NCBI RefSeq assembly: GCF_001666755.1
Contig: NZ_LZJC01000132.1
Coordinates: forward strand, 1-64,000
DNA from: Mycobacterium sp. E1214
GTDB lineage: Bacteria; Actinomycetota; Actinomycetes; Mycobacteriales; Mycobacteriaceae
Direction: 5' to 3'
DNA length: 64,000 bases
Positions 16,552 through 25,492 of the stretch are shown here, piece by piece. The notes below the pieces were generated by a model, which saw only the letters and a list, made by a program, of their open reading frames with translations, searched no databases and was not told the origin of the DNA. Every line of letters begins with the position of its first letter. Position 1 is the first letter of the stretch. Position numbers and translations under genes: made by a program.

Positions 16552-16997
16552 TGAGCCGCATCGACGTCGTCCTGCGATCGGCCCGGCGCCGGCTGCAGCG
16601 CCTGCCCGCCTCCGAGGTGCCGCGGGCGCTGCGCCGGGGGGCGGTGCTCGTCGACATCCGCCCGCAGGCCCAGCGCTTCCGCGAGGGAGAGATCCCCGGC
16701 GCCCTGGTGGTCGAGCGCAACGTGCTGGAGTGGCGCTGCGACCCCACCAGCGACGCCAAGCTGCCCGAGGCCGTCGGTGACGACGTCGAATGGGTGATCG
16801 TGTGCTCGGAGGGCTACACGTCCAGCCTGGCCGCGGCCGCGCTGCTCGACATCGGCCTGCACCGCTCCACCGACGTCATCGGGGGCTACCACGCGCTGGC
16901 CGGGGCCGGCGTGCTCGACCAGCTGGCCGGTGGCCGGCTGACCCCGGGCCCGGGTGTGCTGGCCGGGGCCGGCACACCCGAGCGCCGTTGGCTTTAG
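16551..16997 (+). CDS. Single-domain rhodanese-like sulfurtransferase (Rv1066 type)
   Basis: 148 residues. One rhodanese domain: VLVDIRPQAQRFREGEIPGA is the N-terminal signature (shown here in part at residues 32-51), and the active loop is CSEGYTS with Cys85. The six-residue loop fits a sulfurtransferase rather than a Cdc25 phosphatase. It would carry a persulfide from a donor such as thiosulfate to an acceptor. Translationally coupled to the cysteine dioxygenase by a TGATG overlap, so both probably act in oxidised cysteine sulfur metabolism. The C-terminal 25 residues (LTPGPGVLAGAG) are low-complexity. Confidence 0.88.
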   Translation: MSRIDVVLRSARRRLQRLPASEVPRALRRGAVLVDIRPQAQRFREGEIPGALVVERNVLEWRCDPTSDAKLPEAVGDDVEWVIVCSEGYTSSLAAAALLDIGLHRSTDVIGGYHALAGAGVLDQLAGGRLTPGPGVLAGAGTPERRWL

Positions 16998-17023
16998 CTC
17001 ACTCGTCCGTCAGCTCACTCGTC
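16996..17023. repeat. Short tandem duplication at convergent gene ends
   Basis: AGCTCACTCGTC occurs at 16996-17007 and again at 17012-17023, a 16-bp period. It overlaps the rhodanese stop codon and the stop region of the opposite gene, so it probably arose by slippage. Confidence 0.7.
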
Positions 17024-18760
17024 GGAGTGCAGCATCGGCCGGAGCCGGTTCGTCTTGTCCGGCGTCCACCCGGGCGGCGAGAGCACCGCGGCCCAGCCGT
17101 CGGCGACGTCGGCCACGTAGCGGTGCCCGTGCCCTTCGGGCACGTCGACCGCGACGGCCATGTCCGCGGAGACCTGCAGGAACGTGACGACCGGAATCCA
17201 GAGGGTCTGCGGTAGCACGTCGTAGCCGCGGCGCTCGCGCAGCCAGTCCGGTTTGCTGAACAACAGGTCCGGCGTCCACCACGCGATCGGATCCGAGGCG
17301 TGCTGCAGATACACCACCCGCGGGTGATCCCAGGCGGCGTTGGGGCGGGCCAAATCGCCTGCGCGCGCGACGAATCGGACGTATTTGCCGTCCTGGTAGA
17401 TCGGCAACCACTGCGGCGAGCCGGCGTCGCGCGTCGAGGTCAGGTCGGTCCAGATGGTGTTGTTGAACGTCGGGCCGCTGAACAACGCGCCGTCGGTGCG
17501 CGCCAGCACGTTGTTCAGGCTCATGAACGGGGCCTCGCCCCCAAACGAGCCCAGGCTCTCGCCGAACACCACGAGCTTGGGGCGTTGCGCCTCGGGCATC
17601 TGGCGGATCAGCCGGTCGACGGCCTCGAAGAGCGCCTGGCCGGCGTGGCGGGCGTTCTCCTTGTCGACCAGGAACGACAGCCAGCTGGGCAGGAACGAAT
17701 ACTGCATGCTGACGATCGCGGTGTTGCCGTTGTACATGTACTCCAGCGCGTCGGCCTCGGCCTCGTTGATCCAACCGGTGCCGGTGGTCGTGCCCACCGC
17801 GACGACGGCGCGCTGTAACCCGCCCTCGCGCTGCAACTCCCGCGCCGCGAGTTCGGCGGTCGCGGTGAGCCCGTCGGCGGAGTTCAGCCCGGCGTAGGCC
17901 CGGACGGGTTCGACCGCCGGCGCCCCGTTGAAGGCGGTTAGCTGCGCGACGCTGGGGCCGCCGCCGACGAAGACGCGGCCCTCGCGGCCCAGCGATTCCC
18001 ACGACACCAACGACTGCGGGCCGCCCGACCGCAGCGGCGTCTTCGGTGCCGCGGTATCCGGGCTCATCTCCTCGTTGGCCGAGGCGAAGGTGTTGTTCAG
18101 GGTGCGCATGGCGAACTTGAGCACCACACCGTTGAGCACGGTCACGGTCAGCGTCACCAGGAGGATCACCACGATGGTCGCCGACAACCGAAACGGTGCG
18201 ACCCGATCCAACTGTCCGACAAGGAAACTCACCAGCCAGCGGGTGAACTGGCCCAACTCGACGAGTGCGAACAGCACCAGCAGCGACAGCACCCCGGCCA
18301 GCGGGTAGTCGTACCACTTGAGGTGCTCGACGCCCATCAGGTCGCGGACGTCGTCTTGCCAGATGTGAAACCAGATCGCCATCAGCACCATGCCGACCGC
18401 GCCGACCGGGACCAGCACCAGCCAGGCCCACCGCGGCGGCGGGGGGCTGGATTTCCAGCCGGCCATGTAGCGGACCAGCCAGACGGCGAACACGCCCAGC
18501 CCGTAGCCGATGGCCCCGGAGATGCCGCTGACCAGTCCCTGGAACAGGGCGCCGCGCGGCAACAGCGACGGCGTCAGCGACAGCCACACGAAGACCAGGC
18601 CGACCAGGGTGCCGGTGAAGGTGTAATGCCGCACCCACCAGGGCCTGTCGGTCCAGGGCAGCGTGGGCGCCGAGCGGCTGGCCGGCCTCGAGGGCCGCGG
18701 GTCACCGGGCCGCTGGTCGGCGCCGGCGTCGGTGTCCACGGCGGCACCCGGTTCGCTCAT
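17015..18760 (-). CDS. Membrane alpha/beta-hydrolase family protein (Rv1069c type)
   Basis: 581 residues. The N-terminal half has five to six membrane segments (from YTFTGTLVGLVFVWLSL through VILLVTLTVTVLNGVVL). The C-terminal half is a hydrolase domain: nucleophile elbow VFGESLGSFGG with Ser402, preceded by GGLQRAVVAVGTTTGTGW. A histidine near RVVYLQHASDP and Asp residues could complete the triad. Substrate unknown; lipid or cell-wall ester is a reasonable guess. ATG at 18760 chosen because the family starts near it (MSEPGAAVDTD); the frame runs further back into echA8. The M. tuberculosis neighbours PE_PGRS19/20 are absent here. Confidence 0.85.
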   Translation of the reverse strand: MSEPGAAVDTDAGADQRPGDPRPSRPASRSAPTLPWTDRPWWVRHYTFTGTLVGLVFVWLSLTPSLLPRGALFQGLVSGISGAIGYGLGVFAVWLVRYMAGWKSSPPPPRWAWLVLVPVGAVGMVLMAIWFHIWQDDVRDLMGVEHLKWYDYPLAGVLSLLVLFALVELGQFTRWLVSFLVGQLDRVAPFRLSATIVVILLVTLTVTVLNGVVLKFAMRTLNNTFASANEEMSPDTAAPKTPLRSGGPQSLVSWESLGREGRVFVGGGPSVAQLTAFNGAPAVEPVRAYAGLNSADGLTATAELAARELQREGGLQRAVVAVGTTTGTGWINEAEADALEYMYNGNTAIVSMQYSFLPSWLSFLVDKENARHAGQALFEAVDRLIRQMPEAQRPKLVVFGESLGSFGGEAPFMSLNNVLARTDGALFSGPTFNNTIWTDLTSTRDAGSPQWLPIYQDGKYVRFVARAGDLARPNAAWDHPRVVYLQHASDPIAWWTPDLLFSKPDWLRERRGYDVLPQTLWIPVVTFLQVSADMAVAVDVPEGHGHRYVADVADGWAAVLSPPGWTPDKTNRLRPMLHSDE

Positions 18761-18770
18761 CGCGGCCGTC

Positions 18771-19553
18771 CTAGCGGTGCGTGAAGTTGGGCGGGCGCTT
18801 CTCGACGAAGGCCGCCATGCCCTCGGACTGGTCCTCGGTGGCGAACGCCGAGTGGAACAGCCGGCGCTCATATAGCAGGCCCTCGCTGAGGGTGGACTCG
18901 AACGCGCGGTTGACGGCCTCCTTGGCCATCCGGGACGCCGACCGCGACATCTGCGAGATGGTGGTGGCGACGGCCTTGGCCTCGGTCAGCAGGTCGTCGG
19001 CCGGGACGACGCGCGAAACCAGGCCGCTGCGTTCAGCTTCCGCGGCGTCGATGGTGCGTCCGGTGAGGATGAGATCCATGGCCTTGGCCTTGCCGATGGC
19101 CCGGGTCAGCCGCTGTGAGCCGCCCATGCCGGGCAGCACGCCGAGCTTGATCTCCGGTTGCCCGAATTTGGCGGTGTCCGCGGCGATCAGCAGGTCGCAC
19201 ATCATGGCCAGCTCGCAGCCGCCGCCCAGCGCGTGCCCGGCCACCGCCGCGATCGTCGGGGTGCGCACCGCGGCGAGCCTGCCCCACGGGGCGAAGAAGT
19301 CGGCGCCGAACGCGTCGGCGAACGTCAACGCCGACATCTCCTTGATGTCGGCGCCCGCCGCGAACGCCCTGGCCGACCCGGTGATGATGATCGCGCCGAT
19401 GCCGGGGTCGTCGTCGAAATCGGCTGCGGCGGAGGTCACTTCGTGCATCACCTGGGTGTTGAGCGCGTTGAGGGCCTTGGGCCGGTTCAGCGTGATGATG
19501 CCGACCCGCTCCTCGCGCTCGACGAGGATGGTCTCGTAATTGGTGTCCGTCAC
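18771..19553 (-). CDS. echA8: Enoyl-CoA hydratase EchA8
   Basis: 260 residues. Crotonase fold. Both catalytic glutamates of a true hydratase are present: Glu114 in GGGCELAM and Glu134 in QPEIKLGVLPG. The CoA-binding region is AFAAGADIKEM. It adds water across trans-2-enoyl-CoA in beta-oxidation. The start MTDTNYETILVE matches the family. It follows echA9 with a 13-bp gap on the same strand and precedes the membrane hydrolase by 10 bp, so the three are probably co-transcribed. Confidence 0.95.
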   Translation of the reverse strand: MTDTNYETILVEREERVGIITLNRPKALNALNTQVMHEVTSAAADFDDDPGIGAIIITGSARAFAAGADIKEMSALTFADAFGADFFAPWGRLAAVRTPTIAAVAGHALGGGCELAMMCDLLIAADTAKFGQPEIKLGVLPGMGGSQRLTRAIGKAKAMDLILTGRTIDAAEAERSGLVSRVVPADDLLTEAKAVATTISQMSRSASRMAKEAVNRAFESTLSEGLLYERRLFHSAFATEDQSEGMAAFVEKRPPNFTHR

Positions 19554-19566
19554 GAAAGCCGCCTTT

Positions 19567-20604
19567 CTAGAAGCTCAAGTCGTCGTCGACGGGGGCGAAG
19601 TACGCCTCGACGTCCGCCGCGGTGACGGAGGCGAGGGTGGCCGGCGACCACTGCGGATTGCGATCCTTGTCGATCAGCTGCGCCCGGATGCCCTCCACCA
19701 GGTCGTGCGAACGCAGCGACGCCGACGACACCCGATAATCCTGCACCAGAACGTCTTTGACGGTGCTCAGCTCGGCCGCGCGGCGCACGGCCGCGAAGGT
19801 CACCGACAACGCGATCGGGGAGCGGGTCCCGATCAGCTTGGCCGCCTTCTGCGCTTCCTCGGCCGGGTGTGCCGCCAGTTTCGCCACGATGTCGGCGACG
19901 CTGTTGCCCGCATAGCACTCGTCGATCCAATCTCGTTGCGCCGCAAGCTCGCTGGCCGGCGGCTCGATCGCGTGGGCGGCCAGCGCGGCGTCGACACCGT
20001 CGGCGACGATCGCCCGGCTGAACGCGCCGAGGTCGTCGTGCGGCACGAAGTGGTCGGCGAAACCCAGGGCGATCGCGTCCGCGCCGGTGAACGGAGCCCC
20101 GGTGAGCGCGGCGTGCAGCCCGAGCCCGCCCGGAGCGCGGGACAGCAGGTAGATCCCGCCGACGTCGGGGATGAACCCGATGCCGACCTCGGGCATCCCG
20201 ATCTTGGAGCTCTCGGTGACCACGCGGGTGTTGGCGTGCGCACTGACACCGACCCCGCCGCCCATGACGATGCCGTCCATCAGCGCCACGTAGGGCTTGG
20301 TGAAGTCGGCGATCAAAGCGTTGAGCAGGTACTCGTCGCGCCAGAACCGCCGCGCCTCGGTCCCGTCACCACGCGCGCTGTGGTAGATCGCCACGACGTC
20401 ACCGCCGGCGCACAGGCCGCGTTCCCCCGCGCCGGACAGCACGACCGCGCTGACGGCGTCGTCACCGGCCCAGCGGCCGAGCGCGTCGGACAACGCCGCC
20501 ACCATCGGCTCGTTGAGCGAGTTGATCGCCTTCGGGCGGTTGAGCGTGATCAGCCCGACGTTCTTCTCGACGCGCAACAAGACCTCGTCCGACTCCTCGG
20601 CCAC
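19567..20604 (-). CDS. echA9: Enoyl-CoA hydratase/isomerase family protein EchA9 (3-hydroxyisobutyryl-CoA hydrolase type)
   Basis: 345 residues from a GTG at 20604 with GGGAGG upstream; 345 is also the length I recall for M. tuberculosis EchA9. Crotonase fold with a long C-terminal extension, typical of 3-hydroxyisobutyryl-CoA hydrolases: GLCAGGDVVAIY near residue 63, MGGGVGVSAHA near 114, and Glu139 and Asp147 in MPEVGIGFIPDVGG. In place of the first hydratase glutamate there is a glycine-valine stretch, which supports hydrolase over hydratase. It would act in valine or branched acyl-CoA breakdown. Directly upstream of echA8. Confidence 0.92.
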   Translation of the reverse strand: MAEESDEVLLRVEKNVGLITLNRPKAINSLNEPMVAALSDALGRWAGDDAVSAVVLSGAGERGLCAGGDVVAIYHSARGDGTEARRFWRDEYLLNALIADFTKPYVALMDGIVMGGGVGVSAHANTRVVTESSKIGMPEVGIGFIPDVGGIYLLSRAPGGLGLHAALTGAPFTGADAIALGFADHFVPHDDLGAFSRAIVADGVDAALAAHAIEPPASELAAQRDWIDECYAGNSVADIVAKLAAHPAEEAQKAAKLIGTRSPIALSVTFAAVRRAAELSTVKDVLVQDYRVSSASLRSHDLVEGIRAQLIDKDRNPQWSPATLASVTAADVEAYFAPVDDDLSF

Positions 20605-20822
20605 GCCGCCTCCCGTCCGTCCGCACCTCGCTTCGAGGACAGAATCTAGATCGTCCGGACCGAGACGACGCCCTTGGGTAAGGGTTATCTTTAACGCGAC
20701 GACCACGGCGGGGTTCGCTGAGCAGGCGAAAAAGAACTCCGCCCGCGCCGGGAACCGGAGCGGACCGCTGATCGTTGACATGGTGTTCGCACAGCTCGAA
20801 GCCAATAAGAGAGGATCCGACG

Positions 20823-21662
20823 GTGCGGGAGACAAGCAACCCGGTATTCCGATCGCTGCCCAAGCAGCGGGGCGGATATGCGCAATTCGGCACTGGCGCG
20901 GCGACCGCCCAGGCCTATCAGACCAACCCCTACGCCGCTCCGTACCAGGAGACCAGGGCTTCCCGTCCGCTGACCATCGACGACGTCGTCACCAAGACCG
21001 GCATCACGCTGGCCGTGCTGGCGGCCTCCGCCGTGGTCTCCTACTTCCTGGTGACGGCCAACCTCGCCCTCGCGATGCCGCTGACCATGATCGGCGCGCT
21101 CGGCGGCCTCGGCCTGGTCCTGGTGGCGACCTTCGGCCGCAAGCAGGACAGCCCGGCGATCGTGCTGAGCTACGCGGTGCTCGAGGGCCTGTTCCTCGGC
21201 GCGCTGTCGTTCGTCTTCGCCAACTTCTCGGTGTCCCACGCGAACGCCGGGGTGCTGATCGGCGAAGCCGTGATGGGCACCTTCGGCGTGTTCTTCGGGA
21301 TGCTGGTCGTCTACAAGACCGGCGCCATCCGGGTCACCCCCAAGTTCACCCGCATGATGGTGGCCGCCATGTTCGGCGTGCTGGCCCTGATGCTCGGCAA
21401 CTTCGTCCTGGCGCTGTTCGGCGTCGGCGGCGGAACGGGTCTGGGCCTGCGCAGCGGCGGCCCGGTCGCCATCCTGTTCTCGCTGGTCTGCATCGCCATC
21501 GCGGCGTTCAGCTTCCTGATCGACTTCGACGCCGCCGACCAGATGGTGCGCGCCGGCGCACCGGAGAAGGCGGCGTGGGGCATCGCCCTGGGCCTGACCG
21601 TGACGCTGGTCTGGCTGTACGTCGAGATCCTGCGGCTGCTCAGTTACCTGCAGAACGACTAG
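20823..21662 (+). CDS. Bax inhibitor-1/YccA family membrane protein (Rv1072 type)
   Basis: 279 residues from a GTG with AGAGGA seven bases upstream. Seven hydrophobic helices follow a 60-residue cytosolic N-terminus. The family ends with a conserved acidic helix pair, seen as SFLIDFDAADQMV and LYVEILRLLSYL. Members of this family (TMBIM/YccA) act as pH-sensitive calcium leak channels or interact with FtsH in other bacteria; the role in mycobacteria is not settled. Divergent from echA9, and followed by a strong terminator. Confidence 0.9.
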   Translation: MRETSNPVFRSLPKQRGGYAQFGTGAATAQAYQTNPYAAPYQETRASRPLTIDDVVTKTGITLAVLAASAVVSYFLVTANLALAMPLTMIGALGGLGLVLVATFGRKQDSPAIVLSYAVLEGLFLGALSFVFANFSVSHANAGVLIGEAVMGTFGVFFGMLVVYKTGAIRVTPKFTRMMVAAMFGVLALMLGNFVLALFGVGGGTGLGLRSGGPVAILFSLVCIAIAAFSFLIDFDAADQMVRAGAPEKAAWGIALGLTVTLVWLYVEILRLLSYLQND

Positions 21663-21679
21663 TTCTTTCCTCCGACGAG

Positions 21680-21711
21680 AAGACCGGCACGCCAGGCGGC
21701 GTGCCGGTCTT
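21680..21711 (+). terminator. Strong hairpin terminator behind the BI-1 gene
   Basis: A perfect 14-bp inverted repeat, AAGACCGGCACGCC with GGCGTGCCGGTCTT, around the loop AGGC. It is followed by TGTCGTTTGT, a weak T tract. It lies 18 bp after the stop codon and also between the convergent fadA3 gene, so it may work in both directions. Confidence 0.85.
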
Positions 21712-21839
21712 GTCGTTTGTGCGCTCACGCGCTGGAGGTGTAGCGCTTCGGGTGTGCGCTGACGGCGGGCGTGCTCGGCGTGTCGCCGCCGTCACCGCAC
21801 GCCGACGCACTACCCGACGCGCACGCCCGGCCAAGCCGC

Positions 21840-23057
21840 CTAGCTGAGCCGCTCGAACACCATCGCCATGCCCTGGCCACCGCCGACGCACATGGTCTCC
21901 AGGCCGAACGTCTTGTCGTGGGTCTGCAGGTTGTTCAGCAGCGTCGTCGCGATCCGGGCGCCGGTCATGCCGAACGGGTGACCCAGCGCGATCGCGCCGC
22001 CGGAGACGTTCAGCTTGTCCTCGTCGATGCCCAGCTCGCGTGCCGAGCCCAGCACCTGCACCGCGAACGCCTCGTTGATCTCGAACAAGTCGATGTCGCT
22101 GACCGACAGGCCGGCGCGCGCCAGCGCCTTCTTCGTCGCCTCGATCGGCCCCAAGCCCATGATCTCGGGCGACAGGCCGCTCACGCCGGTCGACACGATC
22201 CGCGCGAGCGGCGTCAGGCCGAGTTCCTTGGCCTTGGTGTCGCTGGTGATCACCAGGGCGGCCGCACCGTCGTTCAGCGGGCAGGCGTTACCGGCGGTCA
22301 CGGTGCCGTTGGGCCGGAACACCGGCTTGAGGCCGCTGATCTTTTCGTACGTGGTGCCGGGGCGGGGGCCGTCGTCGGTGCTCACGGTGGTGCCGTCGGG
22401 CAGCGAGACCGGGGTGATCTCCCGCTCGAAGAAGCCGCTCTTGATGGCCTCCTCGGCGCGGTTCTGGCTGCGCACGCCCCAGTGGTCCTGGTCCTCGCGG
22501 CTGATGCCGGTGAGCAGCGCGACGTTCTCCGCCGTCTGGCCCATCGCGATGTAGACGTCCGGCAGGTTGCCGTCGGTGCGCGGGTCGTGCCACTCGTCGG
22601 CGCCGTTGGCGGCGGCCGCCGACCGCTCCTGCGCCTCGTCGAACAGCTCGTTCTTGGTGTCCGGCCACGAATCGGCGCTGCCCTTGGCGAACCGGGACAC
22701 CGTCTCCACGCCCGCCGAGATGAACGCGTCACCCTCGCCGGCCTTGATCGCGTGGAACGCCATGCGCGAGGTCTGCAGCGACGACGAGCAGTACCGGTTG
22801 ACGGTGGTGCCGGGCAGGAAGTCATAACCCAGCTCGACGGCGATCACGCGGGCCAAGTTGAACCCGGATTCCCCGCCGGGCTGCCCGCAGCCCAGGATCA
22901 GGTCGTCGATCTGGTGGGGGTTCAGCTCGGGCACCTTGTCGAGAGCGGCGCGCACGATCTGCACGGTCAGGTCGTCGGGGCGCATGTTGACCAGCGACCC
23001 CTTCATCGCGCGGCCGATGGGCGAGCGAGCAGTTGAGACGATGACGGCTTCAGGCAT
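21840..23057 (-). CDS. fadA3: Acetyl-CoA acetyltransferase FadA3 (thiolase)
   Basis: 405 residues, the length I recall for M. tuberculosis FadA3. Thiolase catalytic set: Cys90 in NRYCSSSLQ (acyl acceptor), His360 in GHPFGMTGAR, and Cys390 in CVGGGQG (proton transfer). NEAFAVQVLG gives the active-site Asn. It cleaves 3-ketoacyl-CoA with CoA in beta-oxidation, or runs the reverse condensation. Stands alone on its strand; convergent with the BI-1 gene. The gene I recall as Rv1073 in M. tuberculosis is absent between them. Confidence 0.95.
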   Translation of the reverse strand: MPEAVIVSTARSPIGRAMKGSLVNMRPDDLTVQIVRAALDKVPELNPHQIDDLILGCGQPGGESGFNLARVIAVELGYDFLPGTTVNRYCSSSLQTSRMAFHAIKAGEGDAFISAGVETVSRFAKGSADSWPDTKNELFDEAQERSAAAANGADEWHDPRTDGNLPDVYIAMGQTAENVALLTGISREDQDHWGVRSQNRAEEAIKSGFFEREITPVSLPDGTTVSTDDGPRPGTTYEKISGLKPVFRPNGTVTAGNACPLNDGAAALVITSDTKAKELGLTPLARIVSTGVSGLSPEIMGLGPIEATKKALARAGLSVSDIDLFEINEAFAVQVLGSARELGIDEDKLNVSGGAIALGHPFGMTGARIATTLLNNLQTHDKTFGLETMCVGGGQGMAMVFERLS

Positions 23058-23137
23058 GAGTGTTCCCTTCGAATCCCACAGACGGGCTGGCTCGCTTCAC
23101 CGTCGGGCGGGGTCCACGCCGACGGGCCAGATCAAAT

Positions 23138-24112
23138 CTAGTCGCTGCCGGCTTCGGGGCACGAGGACGGGCCCGGTCCCGCCGCGGGGCGCCGCCACAA
23201 CCGCGACATCACGCTGCTGCGGGTGTGGCGCTGGCCGAGCACCGGGGTGGCCGCCTGCGGCGGCAGCCGCAGCGGGGGACGCTGCACCGTCTCGCCCAGC
23301 GCGTCGCACAGGGCGATCAGCAGGGCGTCGGCCGCCAGGGCGTACGCGGGCGGGGAGGGGTGGTAGCCGTCGGCGGAGAACATCGCGTCGGGAGTGGCCC
23401 GGAACTGGGGGGCCAGCAGCTGCGCCAGCGGCACCGCGACCCCGCCGGCCACCCGCACGGCCGCGGCCTGCGCGCGGGCCAGCTGGGCGCAACGCTCGTG
23501 CGCCAGCGACCGCAGGGGCTGGGGGATGGCGCTGATGACGCCCAGGTCGGGGCAGGTGCCCACGACCACGGTCGCGCCGCGGGCGCGCAGCTTGCGGACG
23601 GTCAGGCCGAGCCGCTGCGCCGACTGGCTGACCCCGTTGAGGGCGGTCACGTCGTTGGCCCCGACCATGATCACCGCCACGTCCGGCGGCGGCCCGGCCA
23701 CGAACATCGCGTCGACCTGGCCGCACACGCCCTTCGAGGTGGCGCCCACGATTGCCTTGGTGCTCAACCGAATTCGTTTGCCGGTCTGCTCGGCAAGGCC
23801 CCGCGCGATGAGGACGCCGGGTACCTGCTCGGCGCTCTCGCAGCCGTACCCGGTGGCGGTCGAGTCGCCGAAGATCATCAACGTCAGGTCGACGGGCATG
23901 CCGCGCCGCCACCGCTCGACCGGGCCGCCGCCGCGCACGTAGACGCCGTCGGCGCGGGGCGGAATGTCCCAGGACTTGGGGATGATGGTGCGCGCGTGGC
24001 TGGCCTGGCCGACCAGCAGGCTCCGCGCGCCCAGGTAGGCCGTCCCGGTCGACGCGAGCGCACCGGCGGTGGCCAGGGCGATCGCCGATCCACGTGGCAC
24101 CCGGATGGTCAC
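23138..24112 (-). CDS. Exported SGNH/GDSL hydrolase (Rv1075c type)
   Basis: 324 residues from a GTG at 24112; an earlier start 20 codons upstream is possible but adds an unlikely N-terminus. A hydrophobic segment at 11-31 (AIALATAGALASTGTAYLG) would anchor or export it. SGNH blocks: FGDSTATGYG with Ser84, a glycine in block II, GANDV with Asn153, and SADGYHPS with Asp248 and His251. The enzyme should be an esterase or acetylhydrolase on the outer side of the membrane. The Arg/Pro-rich last 60 residues look disordered. Divergent from lipU. Confidence 0.88.
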   Translation of the reverse strand: MTIRVPRGSAIALATAGALASTGTAYLGARSLLVGQASHARTIIPKSWDIPPRADGVYVRGGGPVERWRRGMPVDLTLMIFGDSTATGYGCESAEQVPGVLIARGLAEQTGKRIRLSTKAIVGATSKGVCGQVDAMFVAGPPPDVAVIMVGANDVTALNGVSQSAQRLGLTVRKLRARGATVVVGTCPDLGVISAIPQPLRSLAHERCAQLARAQAAAVRVAGGVAVPLAQLLAPQFRATPDAMFSADGYHPSPPAYALAADALLIALCDALGETVQRPPLRLPPQAATPVLGQRHTRSSVMSRLWRRPAAGPGPSSCPEAGSD

Positions 24113-24211
24113 CCGAATCAGTTTAGAGGCGCTCGGATGTCTGCGGGGGCGGCTCGTCAACAATCCGGTCACGGTGCGACTCAGATGTGGTATCGAATCA
24201 GCGAATTCCTA

Positions 24212-24228
24212 CGTTGCACTAAGCAACG
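24212..24228. repeat. Inverted repeat in the SGNH/lipU divergent region
   Basis: CGTTGC and GCAACG around ACTAA form a perfect 6-bp dyad roughly midway between the two divergent genes. It could be an operator; no partner regulator is nearby. Confidence 0.45.
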
Positions 24229-24343
24229 CCTGGCAAGCTGAGAACACGGGGTCGGCTGAGCGCCTCGGCAAACGGGTGAACCAGACACTTGGCTGCCCCG
24301 TCACATGCTGTATCGCACTACAAAGGCGTAGGAAGTGTTGAGC

Positions 24344-25435
24344 ATGACCGCACCCAGCAAGGTACCGGGTTCGCCCCGCAACGCCCTTCGACCCCACGAC
24401 GCCGCCGCGGCCCGCAGAGCCGCCCACGCGCATCGGCGGCGCCGGTTCGCGATCAGCGACGGTGCGCCCGTCGAGGTCCTCGAATCGGGGCCCAGCCTCG
24501 CCGCGCGAGTGGCCAGCCTGACGTCCCGGGTGACCATCCGGCCCGTGCTATCGGTCGGCAGTCACGTGCCGAACTTCCCCTGGCCGTGGGGCCTCATCGA
24601 CCTGGCGGCCCGCGTGGTGCTGCCGGCGTCGGCGACCGTCCGCGAGACGATCAGGCTGCCGCACGCCTCGGCGCAGCTGGTGCGCGCCCCGGGCGTGCTG
24701 CCCGCCGACGGCACCCGCCGCATGGTGCTCTACCTGCACGGCGGCGCGTTTTTGACCTGCGGCGCCAACTCGCACGGCCGGCTGGTCGAAGCGCTGTCGA
24801 GGTTCGCCGATTCCCCGGTGCTGGTGGTCAACTACCGGCTGCTGCCCAAGCATTCGATCGGCATGGCCCTCGACGACTGCCACGACGCCTATCAGTGGTT
24901 GCGGCGCCGCGGGTATCAGCCCGAGCAGATCGTGCTGGCGGGCGACTCCGCCGGCGGCTACCTGGCGCTGGCGCTGGCCCAACGCCTGCAGGCCGAGGCC
25001 CACGGCGAGGCGGACATGCCCGCGGCCTTGGTGGCGATCTCGCCGCTGCTGCAGCTGGCGAAGGAGTGCAAGCAGTCGCACCCCAACATTGCGACCGACG
25101 CGATGTTTTCCGCCCGGGCGTTCGACGCCCTCGGTGAGCTGGTCGCCGCCGCGGCGGCCAAACACCTCGTCGACGGCAAGCCCGAGGAGGTCTACGAACC
25201 GCTCGAGCACATCGCGCCCGGGCTGCCGCGCACGCTGATCCACGTGTCGGGTTCCGAGGTGTTGCTGCACGACGCCCGGCTGGCGGCCGCCAAGTTGGCG
25301 GCGGTCGGCGTCCCCGCCGAGGTGCGGGTATGGCCCGGGCAGGTCCACGACTTCCAGCTGGCCGCGCCGGTGGTGCCGGAAGCCGTCCGATCGTTGCGCC
25401 AGATCGGCGAATACATCCGCGAGGCCACCGGCTAA
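24344..25435 (+). CDS. lipU: Alpha/beta hydrolase of the HSL (LipU) family
   Basis: 363 residues from the ATG at 24344; a GTG three codons earlier is nearer to the TAGGAA site and cannot be excluded. Hormone-sensitive-lipase family: oxyanion motif HGGAF at 132-136, nucleophile elbow GDSAGGYLA with Ser202, and the catalytic His in GQVHDFQL near residue 340. The acid is probably the Glu or Asp of SGSEVLLHDA. Hydrolyses short to medium acyl esters. The M. tuberculosis LipU I recall is about 300 residues, so this form carries a longer N-terminus, rich in Ala, Arg and His. Divergent from the SGNH gene and 57 bp ahead of cbs. Confidence 0.9.
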   Translation: MTAPSKVPGSPRNALRPHDAAAARRAAHAHRRRRFAISDGAPVEVLESGPSLAARVASLTSRVTIRPVLSVGSHVPNFPWPWGLIDLAARVVLPASATVRETIRLPHASAQLVRAPGVLPADGTRRMVLYLHGGAFLTCGANSHGRLVEALSRFADSPVLVVNYRLLPKHSIGMALDDCHDAYQWLRRRGYQPEQIVLAGDSAGGYLALALAQRLQAEAHGEADMPAALVAISPLLQLAKECKQSHPNIATDAMFSARAFDALGELVAAAAAKHLVDGKPEEVYEPLEHIAPGLPRTLIHVSGSEVLLHDARLAAAKLAAVGVPAEVRVWPGQVHDFQLAAPVVPEAVRSLRQIGEYIREATG

Positions 25436-25492
25436 CGTCGCGTTCCCGGCAGCGGTGGTGCGTTCCGCGAAACCGCCTGACACGATATGCGC

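Noticed and set aside
21663..21839. A gene between the BI-1 protein and fadA3, where M. tuberculosis has Rv1073
   Set aside because: Only 177 bases, holding a strong terminator and no supported frame.
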